A DNA stretch of 64,000 bases from Allohahella sp002354735 (GTDB lineage: Bacteria; Pseudomonadota; Gammaproteobacteria; Pseudomonadales; Oleiphilaceae): the NCBI RefSeq assembly GCF_047946665.1, contig NZ_CP172312.1, positions 1,426,001 to 1,490,000 of the forward strand, read 5' to 3'. The notes below the pieces were generated by a model that had not been told where the DNA came from, did no database searches, and worked only from the letters and a program-made list of their open reading frames with translations. Both the position numbers and the translations under genes were made by a program. Positions within the stretch are counted from its first letter, which is position 1; each line of letters begins with the position of its first letter. Below, piece after piece: positions 1-8,193 of this stretch.

Positions 1-2
1 AA

Positions 3-101
3 TATTTATTGCTCGTAAGCCTTACCGTCTATAGTGAAGGTGGTTTGGGATTCAGGGAACTTTACAATAATCCGGATAACTTGGTATGCCTAGAGTCGTA
101 G
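3..101 (+). CDS. C-terminal tail of an upstream gene (partial, uncertain)
   Basis: A reading frame open from the left edge runs about 32 codons and stops with TAG at 99-101, overlapping the start of the next gene by 16 bases. Its composition is AT-rich like the glycosyltransferase that follows. Such overlaps are common in polysaccharide operons, so it may be the end of the preceding gene. Nothing in the short peptide identifies a family, and it could be chance. Confidence 0.3.
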   Translation, partial: YLLLVSLTVYSEGGLGFRELYNNPDNLVCLES

Positions 102-2269
102 CATCTGATGTTTACAGTATCGAAGAGATAGCATGTAGAAGAGAGAATGGCGTCTCTATAGTTGTTCCGATTTACAAAAATGCTGAGGTTACCCTGCGGT
201 GCATTTTATCATGTCTGGTCGCACTCGAGCGAATGCCGGGCGCTCAACTTTATCTGATTAACGATGCCAGCCCTGAAAGAGAAATAAAAGCTCTTCTCTC
301 GTCATTCATGGAGCATCAGAGCGTGCATGTTCTGGAGAACCAAAGTAATCTTGGCTTTGTTCATACGGTTAATCGCGGCGTAGAGTTAGCGGGAAATCAC
401 GATGTGATATTGGTTAACAGCGATGTAGTTGTATCGCCGGATTGCTTTGAGACGCTTGCACTCGATGCTTATTCCAATAAGCGAATTGCCACTGTTAGTC
501 CCTTTTCGAACAATGCGACGATATGTAGTTTCCCCGAATTTCCAGTCGAAAGCACCACTTTTTCTGATCAGCCTTTAATCCGGCTATGGAGCGCATTTAA
601 TTCAGCTCGCCTCCCCCTGATTTCCGCCCCAACAGGCGTGGGATTCTGCTTATATATAAAACGACGAGCATTGATTGAAATAGGACAGTTGGACGCGAAA
701 AATTTTCCCCGCGGGTACGGTGAGGAAAACGATTTCTGTCAACGAGCTATAGCTCATGGTTGGATGAATGCTATATCAGCAAATTGTTATGCCCACCATG
801 AAGGAAGCATCAGTTTTGGATCTCAGAAAGATCAATTGATCGAGCGCGCAATGCAAACCTTGGATCGGATTTATCCAACGTATCACCAACAAGTCGCGCA
901 ATTCATTTCTGCCGATCCTCTGGTCCATCATCGTTTACTGCGATATCTTCAAGTATCGTTCCAGACCGCGTCACCTATAGTCTTGCATGTCTTGCATAAT
1001 CTCGGAGGAGGGGTTCGGCAACATGTCGATGAGCTCAAGGATGTGATCGCTAAGAAGATTATTTCCTTCGAATTGCTGCCCCTATCATCGGAAGCCTGTC
1101 TATTGCGAATTGGCCATCCAAACCGATTATTCTCGGTATCTTTTCCTCAGGGAAACTTTAGCGAGTTACTGCTTTTCCTGCAGCTAGCGGGTATTGACTG
1201 CGTCCATTTTCACCAAACGAGCGGGTTCGACGCCTCTATATACGACTTGCCTCTTAAACTCTCGTGCAAAAGCATTATCACTGCACATGATTTTCAGGCG
1301 TTCTTCGGAACGCCGACCTTGACTGATAGCAATGGCCGGTTCGACAATGCGAAGATTGAAACGGGGGTCTGTTCGATACCCCGTGCTATCCTAGACTCTT
1401 CACTCGTAATATTTCCATCCTTATCGACGAAAGAGATCGTTCTACAGAAAATCGTGCCATCGCGTCACGTAACTACTCCGCATCCTGAACCGGGGCGTAA
1501 TACAGCTTCAGACGCTCTACCCTTCAAGCGAAAGAAAAGTTATACCATAGCCGCTGTCGGTGCCCTCGGTTTGGAAAAAGGCGCGGATCGGCTAGAAGCC
1601 GTGGCTAAGGAACTAGCTCCCTGTGGTAAGTTTCAGGTCAAGCTTATAGGCTACGCCTATCGTTTGTTAACTGGTGTAACAACTACCGGTCCGTACAACG
1701 ATGCTGACTTAAAAGATATCATTAGAAGCGAAGGTGCTGACATTCTACTCTTCACTGCTCTGTGGCCAGAAACGTATAGTTATACATTGAGCTACGCAAT
1801 AGATTCTGGCTTGCCTATTATCGCTCCTAGAATTGGCGCCTTTAGCGAGCGAACTGCAGGTCGACCAAACGTCTTTTTGTACGATATAGATGTAGATAAC
1901 GATAAGTTGGCAGCGCTAGTATCTGAAGCAATCGCTGAGCTAGAAGAGCTTGCTGTTATTCCACCTAATGAACAATTAGTGGTTAACTATTTGCCAGATT
2001 TTTATGTAGCGCCATATCTCAACGAGGTTGGATTGCGGCGCCGTATTTCGCACGAGTTAGATTTCACCTATATATCGGGTTTGCAAGTAACAGCTCGCGA
2101 GGTTGAGAAAGCCACATTTCGAGAGAAAATTTTCATTTTTTTGTGGCGCTATTCTCATACATTTGGAGTTGCTCAGTTGCTACGCTTACTTCCGTTCGGT
2201 CTGAAAAGGTATTTGAAAAGGTCGCTTACAAGGCGCAGTGTAATAGACGTCCGTAAAAGAGTCGGATGA
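86..2269 (+). CDS. Two-domain glycosyltransferase (GT2 + GT4-like)
   Basis: This 727-aa cytoplasmic protein probably builds a surface polysaccharide or glycan. Residues ~22-260 form a family 2 (GT-A) domain: the entry strand SIVVPIYKN, the acidic NSDV motif at ~111-114 and the GEENDFCQR acceptor motif at ~212-220. The C-terminal half resembles a GT4 (GT-B) enzyme, with GALGLEKGADR and the donor-site pattern WPETYSYTLS followed by GLPIIAPR. The ATG at 86 is the first start after in-frame stops at 32-37. The gene is clearly more AT-rich than everything after 3.6 kb and is followed by a decayed insertion sequence, which suggests a transferred glycan island. The sugar and acceptor cannot be read from the sequence. 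Confidence 0.85.
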   Translation: MPRVVASDVYSIEEIACRRENGVSIVVPIYKNAEVTLRCILSCLVALERMPGAQLYLINDASPEREIKALLSSFMEHQSVHVLENQSNLGFVHTVNRGVELAGNHDVILVNSDVVVSPDCFETLALDAYSNKRIATVSPFSNNATICSFPEFPVESTTFSDQPLIRLWSAFNSARLPLISAPTGVGFCLYIKRRALIEIGQLDAKNFPRGYGEENDFCQRAIAHGWMNAISANCYAHHEGSISFGSQKDQLIERAMQTLDRIYPTYHQQVAQFISADPLVHHRLLRYLQVSFQTASPIVLHVLHNLGGGVRQHVDELKDVIAKKIISFELLPLSSEACLLRIGHPNRLFSVSFPQGNFSELLLFLQLAGIDCVHFHQTSGFDASIYDLPLKLSCKSIITAHDFQAFFGTPTLTDSNGRFDNAKIETGVCSIPRAILDSSLVIFPSLSTKEIVLQKIVPSRHVTTPHPEPGRNTASDALPFKRKKSYTIAAVGALGLEKGADRLEAVAKELAPCGKFQVKLIGYAYRLLTGVTTTGPYNDADLKDIIRSEGADILLFTALWPETYSYTLSYAIDSGLPIIAPRIGAFSERTAGRPNVFLYDIDVDNDKLAALVSEAIAELEELAVIPPNEQLVVNYLPDFYVAPYLNEVGLRRRISHELDFTYISGLQVTAREVEKATFREKIFIFLWRYSHTFGVAQLLRLLPFGLKRYLKRSLTRRSVIDVRKRVG

Positions 2270-2341
2270 ATCTTTTTCTCGGTATGTTGTTGACTATTCA
2301 GGCTTTGGTATGGTTGGTGCCGTGAGCTTCTATGAGTTACT

Positions 2342-2372
2342 TGTATTCCCCCCAGATTCTAACGGAACTTTT
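2342..2372 (+). repeat. Left inverted end of the IS
   Basis: The end reads TGTATTCCCCCC, then TCTAACGGAACTTTT. Its reverse complement matches the right end at 3491-3521 with one gap and a few mismatches. This is the terminal inverted repeat expected of an IS3-family element, 40 bases before orfA. Confidence 0.75.
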
Positions 2373-2411
2373 GAGTAGAGCGTTTTATGATGAGAACGTC
2401 AGGAGCGATCT

Positions 2412-2717
2412 ATGAAGAAATCACGTTTTGCCGACAGCCAGATTATGGCGATTCTGAAGCAGCACGAGAACGGCGTATCAATCGCTGATCTGGCGCGAGA
2501 GCACGCCTGTAGCACTGCGATGATCTACCAGTGGCGCAGCAAGTTCGGCGGCATGGATGCCTCGCTCATGAGGCGTATGAAAGAGCTCGAAGCAGAGAAT
2601 GCCAGGCTCAAGAAGATGTATGCAGAAGAGCGCATCAAATCCGAGATTCGCAAGGAAGCGCTCGAGGAAAGTTGTAAGGCCAACTCAACGACGAGAGATG
2701 GCCAGAGCGGCCGTTGA
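2412..2717 (+). CDS. IS3-family transposase OrfA
   Basis: OrfA (101 aa) binds the element ends. Residues ~10-45 form the helix-turn-helix (GVSIADLAREHACS, then YQWRSKFGG). Residues ~55-90 form the leucine-zipper helix with ELEAENARLKKMYAEER. A GAGGAAAG stretch at ~2664-2671 is where the OrfB frame (VVRPTQRREMAR) begins in the -1 phase, as expected for programmed frameshifting. OrfA itself looks intact, but the partner OrfB is broken, so no active transposase is expected. A purine-rich ribosome site (CAGGAGCG) precedes the ATG. Confidence 0.8.
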   Translation: MKKSRFADSQIMAILKQHENGVSIADLAREHACSTAMIYQWRSKFGGMDASLMRRMKELEAENARLKKMYAEERIKSEIRKEALEESCKANSTTRDGQSGR

Positions 2718-3482
2718 GGAACACGGCCTGTCGATTCGTCTGGCTCGCGAATGCTTCAGCATCAGCGAGACTTGTTACCGCTACAGGAGTCGGCTATCGA
2801 GCGAGAACGCTCAGATCGCTCACTGGTTGATGCAGCTCACCAGCACCCACCGCCGATGGCGCTTTGGCTTGTGCTATTTCTATCTGCGCAACGTGAAAGG
2901 CTATCGATGGAACCATAAGCGCGTGTATCGGATTTATCGGGAGTTGGAGCTGAACCTGCGTATCTAGCCTAGGCGACGGCTCAAGCGCGAAGGGCCTGAT
3001 GCACTCAGCGTCCCGACTGCGCCAAATCAGGTGGTCTTTGGACTTCATGAGCGACACACTTCTCGATGGCAGGAAGCTGCGAATACTGAATGTGATCGAT
3101 GACTACAACCGTGAGGGTCTAGCGGTGGATGTGGATCTGTCGATGCCCAGTCCTCGTGTTATCCGATTTATGGAGCAGATCATCGAGAGCCTGCAGCGAT
3201 TCGTTGTGATAATGGGCCCGAACTGCTGTCGGGGCCGCTGGTGGCCCGGGCGAACAAGCAGCAAATCACGATGCTTTACATACAGCCGGGTAAGCCAACA
3301 CAGAATGCCTACATCGAGCGGTTCAACAGGACGGCTCGCCGCGAATGGTTGGACTTGCATCTCTTCGAGTCGGTTGCGCACGCTAGCTTGCAGCTACGCA
3401 ATGGCTCTGGACTTACAACAACGAACGGACAAATACGGCTATTGGTGGAGTGCCACCGAGGTGGCTGCTGCGAGCAGCTTAG
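2671..3482 (+). pseudogene. IS3-family transposase OrfB, multiply disrupted
   Basis: The integrase core can be followed across three frames. The N-terminal part, including GYRWNHKRVYRIY, ends at a TAG near 2966 where a lysine or arginine codon is usual. A 2-base loss near 3030 shifts into the frame with WSLDFMSD (first catalytic Asp). Another shift with loss of some codons near 3195-3210 leads to AIRCDNGPE (second Asp). QNAYIERFNRT carries the Glu. A further indel near 3405 gives the true tail WTYNNERTNTAIGG, ending at the TAG at 3480-3482. One stop plus at least three indels mark a long-dead gene. Confidence 0.85.
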
Positions 3483-3490
3483 GCTCTATG

Positions 3491-3521
3491 AAAAAGCCCG
3501 GTTAGGAATGGGGGGATTACA
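3491..3521 (-). repeat. Right inverted end of the IS
   Basis: Read on the minus strand the end begins TGTAATCCCCCC and continues TCCTAACCGGGCTTTTT. It matches the left end at 2342-2372. The outer boundary falls at 3521. The 126 bases that follow, up to the next gene, show no gene. Confidence 0.75.
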
Positions 3522-3647
3522 TAACCAGCTAGATGACGAGTGAGTTGATTTGCTTGGGGCTATCACTTCGCAAGGCTGGTGAATTGCGGGCTCTCCACAC
3601 ATTCGACCTTCGTCTACTAACACCCCACCCCCAATTCGATCAAAAAT

Positions 3648-5507
3648 GTGAGGATGACACCAGACCTCGCCCCCATAGAAGCCTTCATAGCTTCCCACCA
3701 CCCCTTCTCCGAGCTCCCGCCCGAGTCACTCAGGGAACTTGCTCACGCCGTCCAAATTCTATACCGAACGGCCGGCGATCATGGTGACTTCCTCGATCCG
3801 GACAAGCCGCGGCTGTATATCATCCGCAAGGGTGCCATCGAGTTGAAGTCGAGCGACGGCAAGCTTATAGACAGGCTGGGGCCTGGCGCAAGCTTCGGAT
3901 TTCCCTACCTCTTGACCGGGGAGATATCTGGCAATCAGATTATTGCGACCGAAGACATCCTGGTGTATGCAGTGCCGGCGAGTACATTTCATGCCCTGAG
4001 GCACCGTCATCCGGCTTTTGAGCGCTACTTTACCCAGGCGCTGGCGGCTCGCTTTCGCCTTCGTAACGACGATAGCGCGTATCGGGCGGTGCAGCGTATC
4101 TCTGAGGTCATGACAAGGCAATTGGTCGCCATCGAGGCGGATGCAGCCATCAAGGATGCTGCGATCCTGATGACAGAAAAACGGGTGTCATCGGTGCTGG
4201 TGACGGAGGGCGACCGCCTGGTCGGCATCGTCACCGATCGTGACCTGAGGGCCAGAGTATTGGCCGTCTCAGGTGACCCGGGAGAAGCGATCAGCACGAT
4301 CATGACCGTGCAGCCGGTCTCGGCCACGCGCGACATGTTCGTGCATGAAGCCGGCCTGCTCATGCTGCAGCACAACGTTCACCATCTACCGGTGCTCGAT
4401 GGTGAGCGTCCGATTGGAGTAATGAGTGCGTCGGACTTGTTGAGGGTACGTAATACCGACCCGCTCTACCTGGTGAGCAAGATTGCGAAGAGCAAAACGC
4501 TCAAGGAGCTCAAGGCGCATGCCTCTCAGACCCAGCGCCTGCTGTTCGAGCTGATCAGGGCCGATCTCACCGCGGAAAACATCGCGCAGATCTTCACCGG
4601 TATCAACGATGCCCTAACCCGCCGCTTGATAGAATTGGCTCAGGGTGACCTGGGTGAGGCGCCAGCAGATTTCTGCTGGCTCAGTTTTGGCTCTCAGGCG
4701 CGAATGGAGCAGCACGCGGGTTCGGATCAGGACAATGCGCTAGTGTATCTCCCGGCCGGGCCTGAAGCAGATATTGAGAGCACCAAAGCCTATTTCCTCA
4801 AGCTGGCGACCTTCGTCTGTCAAGGGCTGGATCAATGCGGCTTTCCGCTCTGCCTTGGCGATATCATGGCGAAGAATCCCAAGTGGTGCCTGTCTTTCGA
4901 CCAGTGGGTTCAGGCTTTCGATGGCTGGATCGAGCAGCCCAGCCGCAAGGGCCTGATGCATAGCAGTATCTTCTACGACATCAGAGGCATCGCAGGCGAC
5001 ACCCATCTTTCCAGCCGACTGCAGAGTCAGGTGCTGGCGAGGGCGCGAAAGCGGGATATCTTTCTGGCGCTCATGACGAAGAATGCGCTCAGCCGTAAGA
5101 CGCCGCTGGGATTCTTCAAGCAATTTGCCGTTACGCGAAGTGGTCAGAACGAAGCGACGCTTGACCTCAAGCATTTCGGCCTGAGCCTGATCACGGATAT
5201 CGCTCGGGTTTATGCGCTGAGTGCCGCTCTCCCCGAAACCGCTACCCCCGCGCGTCTGCGAGCTTGCGCAGCAGCTGGTGTGCTGAATCAGGATGATGCC
5301 AACAACCTGCTGGACGCCTTCGAGTTCATCTGCCACCTACGTCTGCGTAATCAGCTGGACCAGCTCGAGGCCGGTCAGCAGCCTGACAATATGCTCGACC
5401 CGAAAGTGCTCAGCAGTCTGCAGCGGAATCACCTCAAGGCTGTGTTTCGCCTGATCGATCGGGCCCAACGCGGTCTCGAGCAGCGCTTCAGCCGAGGGTT
5501 GGTGTAG
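3648..5507 (+). CDS. CNMP-binding/CBS-pair/DUF294 nucleotidyltransferase-like protein
   Basis: A 619-aa cytoplasmic signalling protein. Domains in order: a cyclic-nucleotide-binding-like beta barrel (~15-135), two CBS repeats (~150-275, with GIVTDRDLRARV and PIGVMSASDLLR), a DUF294 nucleotidyltransferase-like domain (~300-440, GSQARMEQHAGSDQDNALVY) and a DUF294 C-terminal helical domain. The GS...SDQDN pattern resembles GlnD/GlnE-type nucleotidyltransferases, so adenine-nucleotide-regulated protein modification is plausible but unproven. The start may be GTG at 3648 or ATG at 3654; neither has a well-spaced ribosome site. The exonuclease gene begins 2 bases after its stop, so the two are very likely co-transcribed. 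Confidence 0.9.
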   Translation: MRMTPDLAPIEAFIASHHPFSELPPESLRELAHAVQILYRTAGDHGDFLDPDKPRLYIIRKGAIELKSSDGKLIDRLGPGASFGFPYLLTGEISGNQIIATEDILVYAVPASTFHALRHRHPAFERYFTQALAARFRLRNDDSAYRAVQRISEVMTRQLVAIEADAAIKDAAILMTEKRVSSVLVTEGDRLVGIVTDRDLRARVLAVSGDPGEAISTIMTVQPVSATRDMFVHEAGLLMLQHNVHHLPVLDGERPIGVMSASDLLRVRNTDPLYLVSKIAKSKTLKELKAHASQTQRLLFELIRADLTAENIAQIFTGINDALTRRLIELAQGDLGEAPADFCWLSFGSQARMEQHAGSDQDNALVYLPAGPEADIESTKAYFLKLATFVCQGLDQCGFPLCLGDIMAKNPKWCLSFDQWVQAFDGWIEQPSRKGLMHSSIFYDIRGIAGDTHLSSRLQSQVLARARKRDIFLALMTKNALSRKTPLGFFKQFAVTRSGQNEATLDLKHFGLSLITDIARVYALSAALPETATPARLRACAAAGVLNQDDANNLLDAFEFICHLRLRNQLDQLEAGQQPDNMLDPKVLSSLQRNHLKAVFRLIDRAQRGLEQRFSRGLV

Positions 5508-5509
5508 TC

Positions 5510-6148
5510 ATGGGTCTGTTGCAGCGTCTTTTTGGCGGCCCGGGTGCCGGCTTCGAGCGACCATGGCTCGAATACCCGCTGCTGGCAGTCGATCTGGAGA
5601 TGAACTCGCTTGATCCGGAGACTGGTGCGATCGTGAGCATTGGCGCCGTGGGTATAGAGGATGGCGAGGTCTGTCTATCGACAGCGAGTCATTGGCTGAT
5701 CGAGGCGACTGAAAGCGTCGGCGAGAGCGCCATCATACACGGCATCACCGACACCGAGCGCCGCAGTGGCGTGACATTGGCTCAGGCGCTGACAGAGCTG
5801 CAGGCCGTAGCGGCCGATCATGTCCTCATTTTTCACCATGCCTTTCTTGATCTCCGCTTCCTGGAAGCAGCCCTCGATCGTCTTGGGTTGCCACCGCTGG
5901 ATGCGCCGCATATCGACACGATGAAGCTCGAGCAGCGACGTCTCGAGCGCTCGGGCCAGCCGCTGACCCACGATTCGCTGCTGCTGAGTCAGTGTCGCCA
6001 GCGCTACGACCTGCCGGTTTACCCGGCGCATAATGCCCTGCACGATGCGCTCAGTACCGCTGAGCTGGCCATTGTGCAGTTTCGCCAGATGAGCGGCTCC
6101 AAGCCCCTGCCCCTGTCGAGCTTTGTCGAGCGCGCCCGCCCCCTGTAG
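5510..6148 (+). CDS. DnaQ-like 3'-5' exonuclease (DEDDh)
   Basis: A 212-aa exonuclease-fold protein. Exo I is AVDLEMNSLD with Asp28 and Glu30. Exo II is the FHHAFLDLRF region with its Asp. Exo III is HNALHDAL, matching the H-x4-D form. All four metal-binding acids and the catalytic His are present, so it should be active on nucleic acid 3' ends. It lacks the clamp-binding C-terminal region of DnaQ epsilon. It is tightly coupled to the CBS/DUF294 gene; the pair suggests the exonuclease is tied to nucleotide-responsive signalling, but the substrate is unknown. Confidence 0.9.
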   Translation: MGLLQRLFGGPGAGFERPWLEYPLLAVDLEMNSLDPETGAIVSIGAVGIEDGEVCLSTASHWLIEATESVGESAIIHGITDTERRSGVTLAQALTELQAVAADHVLIFHHAFLDLRFLEAALDRLGLPPLDAPHIDTMKLEQRRLERSGQPLTHDSLLLSQCRQRYDLPVYPAHNALHDALSTAELAIVQFRQMSGSKPLPLSSFVERARPL

Positions 6149-6206
6149 ACTGAGCCTATGCCCAGGGCGCAGTGAAAGCCCTTTCTCCTTTTTCCGGACC
6201 TTATAA

Positions 6207-6830
6207 ATGATTGTTGACTTTTCCGATCTCAGTAGCGCACGCGTCTATCAATGGATGACTCAAAGCGTGATCCCACGACCCATCGCCTGGGTGCTCTCGA
6301 GCAATGCCGAGGGTGCTGCCGACCCCTACAATCTGGCGCCATTTTCCTATTTCACCGCTGTGTCCAGCGCGCCGCCCACTGTCATCTTTTCAGCGGGCCG
6401 AAAGAGCGAAGACGCTTTCAAGGACAGCTATGTCAACGTGAGTGAACGAAGGCACTGTGTCATCAACATCGCTTCGGCGGGGCAAATGGCGGCGGTGACC
6501 GAAACCTCGCGCACCCTGCCCTATGGCGAGTCCGAGCTGAGTCGAGCGGGGCTGGAACTGACTGATTTCGAGGGTTTTCACCTACCAAGAGTCGCAGGCT
6601 CTCCGATCGCATTCGCTTGCGAATACTTGCAGACCATCGAAGTGGGCCCTAGCCCGCAAATGCTGGTCTTGTGTGAAGTCAAACAGCTGTATGTGGATAA
6701 CGCTGTGATGACGGTGGACGATAAGGGCCGGCCGCTGATCGATGCCCTGAAAGCTGACCCGCTGTGCCGGCTCGGTGGCGGTCAGTATGCCTCACTCGGC
6801 GAGGTATTTACGCTCCCGAGACCAAGCTGA
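6207..6830 (+). CDS. Flavin reductase-like FMN-binding split-barrel protein
   Basis: A 207-aa protein of the DIM6/NTAB flavin-reductase-like family. Typical features are the early VYQWMTQSVIPRPIAWV segment, NLAPFSYFTAVSSAPPTVIF lining the FMN site, and RRHCVINIAS. Members bind FMN and either reduce flavin for partner oxygenases or act as flavoprotein oxidoreductases. No partner oxygenase lies next to it. It ends 7 bases from the convergent GGDEF-EAL gene. Confidence 0.85.
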   Translation: MIVDFSDLSSARVYQWMTQSVIPRPIAWVLSSNAEGAADPYNLAPFSYFTAVSSAPPTVIFSAGRKSEDAFKDSYVNVSERRHCVINIASAGQMAAVTETSRTLPYGESELSRAGLELTDFEGFHLPRVAGSPIAFACEYLQTIEVGPSPQMLVLCEVKQLYVDNAVMTVDDKGRPLIDALKADPLCRLGGGQYASLGEVFTLPRPS

Positions 6831-6837
6831 TTGACGC

Positions 6838-8190
6838 TCAGGCCTTCCCTTGCTGGCGACGGCAAATCAGCTCGTGCAGCGCTTCGGCAGACATTGGTTG
6901 ACCAATCAGAAAGCCCTGTCCGTAATCACAGCCGAGCGCACGAAGATATTCGAACTGCTCGATGGTCTCTACTCCTTCAGCTATGACCTCCAGGCCAAGT
7001 GAATGTGCCATATCGATGATGGCCTGGACGACTACCGGGTCGGCGACCGCACTGCCTGCACCACAGATGAAACTAGTATCAATCTTCAGTCGCTGCACCG
7101 GCAGGCTCTTCAGGTGGCTTGGCGAAGAATAGCCGGTGCCGTAGTCGTCGATTGCAATATGGAATCCAACTCGACCGATCGCCTGCAGCAGTGCAATTCT
7201 CTCGGCGTCGGCATCCACAAAGTTGGCCTCGGCAAGGTCAAGTTCTATGCGTCGCGGATCGATCGCGGCTCGCTCGATTCGCTGCTCGAGATCGTTGAGA
7301 AAGTTCGGTAAGTTCAGCTCTCTGGATGAGATGTTTACGGCAATGGACAGCGCCGGTACGCCTACACGGTCCCAGGTCTTGATTTGTTCGCATACGTGCT
7401 GTGACACCCACTGGCCAAGTTCGACGATCAGCCCTGTCTTGCCGGCGGTCGTGATGAACTTGTCTGCGTCCAGGAGATGGCCGTCTATCTGCTTCAACCG
7501 AAGCAGTGCTTCAGCCCCCACTATCTGTTTGTCGCGAAACCTGAACTGGGGCTGGTAAAGCAGCTGAATTCGCCGTTCGGATATGGCGAGCCGTAGCTGG
7601 TGCTCTATGTCGACATGTCGCTGCAGTTGACTCTGGATGGCCGGGGAGAAGTGCAGATAACTGTTTTGCTCACCTGCTTTCTTTACTTCATACAAGGCTG
7701 CGTCCGCCTGCTGCATCAATTCGATACGCGAGCTTGCACTTCCAGGAAAGCTTGCAATGCCTATGTTGGCCGAGACCACCAGTGACTGATGTTCAACCAT
7801 GATGGGCACACTCATCGCATCCAGCAGTAAGGCGGCAAAGACCGCTGCATCTTCAGGCGCATCAAGACTTCCCAGCAGAATGCCGAACTCATCGCCACCC
7901 ATGCGCGCAGCGACATCACACTCGCCAGTCAGCTTGTGTATCCTTTGCGCAACGGCCTGCAGCAGCTGGTCGCCCGCGGAATGGCCCAGGCGGTCATTGA
8001 TCTCCCTGAAGCGGTTCAGGTCGAGAAACAGCACAGCGAGACTGGTCGCGCCCCTGTTAGCCTTAGCTATTGCGCTATCGAGGGCGTCTTCAAATCTCTT
8101 GCGGTCGCCCAACCCCGTGAGCGGGTCCTGTCTACTTTCATCATGCACGGCATTACCGCCGGTACTCTGGTTCACTCGTTTACTCTCCAC
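6838..8190 (-). CDS. GGDEF-EAL cyclic-di-GMP protein
   Basis: A 450-aa soluble protein with no transmembrane segment or PAS domain. The GGDEF domain (~22-180) keeps the full active site at 98-102, but the position of the inhibitory RxxD site reads GECD, so product inhibition is probably absent. The EAL domain (~200-445) keeps EAL at 228-230, NISSREL, DDYGTGYSS, LKID and EGVET. One metal-binding Glu of the LELEITE-type motif is Asp (IELDLAEA, ~319). It therefore probably makes cyclic di-GMP, with phosphodiesterase activity possible but perhaps weakened. It starts 3 bases after the hydrolase stop and likely shares its transcript. It may respond to something downstream of fatty-acid metabolism (inference from neighbours only). 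Confidence 0.9.
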   Translation of the reverse strand: MESKRVNQSTGGNAVHDESRQDPLTGLGDRKRFEDALDSAIAKANRGATSLAVLFLDLNRFREINDRLGHSAGDQLLQAVAQRIHKLTGECDVAARMGGDEFGILLGSLDAPEDAAVFAALLLDAMSVPIMVEHQSLVVSANIGIASFPGSASSRIELMQQADAALYEVKKAGEQNSYLHFSPAIQSQLQRHVDIEHQLRLAISERRIQLLYQPQFRFRDKQIVGAEALLRLKQIDGHLLDADKFITTAGKTGLIVELGQWVSQHVCEQIKTWDRVGVPALSIAVNISSRELNLPNFLNDLEQRIERAAIDPRRIELDLAEANFVDADAERIALLQAIGRVGFHIAIDDYGTGYSSPSHLKSLPVQRLKIDTSFICGAGSAVADPVVVQAIIDMAHSLGLEVIAEGVETIEQFEYLRALGCDYGQGFLIGQPMSAEALHELICRRQQGKA

Positions 8191-8193
8191 GCC

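Larger units (their letters stand above)
2342..3521 (+). mobile_element. Decayed IS3-family element (IS407-type group)
   Basis: The element spans about 1.18 kb, bounded by imperfect inverted ends that begin TGTA-T/A-TCCCCCC and carry a shared CTAAC-type block further in. Inside are an OrfA with helix-turn-helix and leucine zipper and an OrfB with recognisable DDE residues but several inactivating lesions, in the usual IS3 order. The sequence style (MKKSRF start, NVKGYRWNHKRVYRIY in OrfB) is that of the IS407-type group. No clean target duplication is visible: the flanks are tact on the left and taac on the right. The copy is old and can no longer move by itself. It sits between AT-rich and GC-rich DNA. 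Confidence 0.85.

Noticed and set aside
2334..2341. Target-site duplication around the IS
   Set aside because: The four bases on the left (tact) and right (taac) do not match; the element is too decayed or its ends are misjudged by a base or two.
4740..5336. Minus-strand open frame opposite the DUF294 region
   Set aside because: Antisense shadow with no motif, inside a gene with a coherent domain order.
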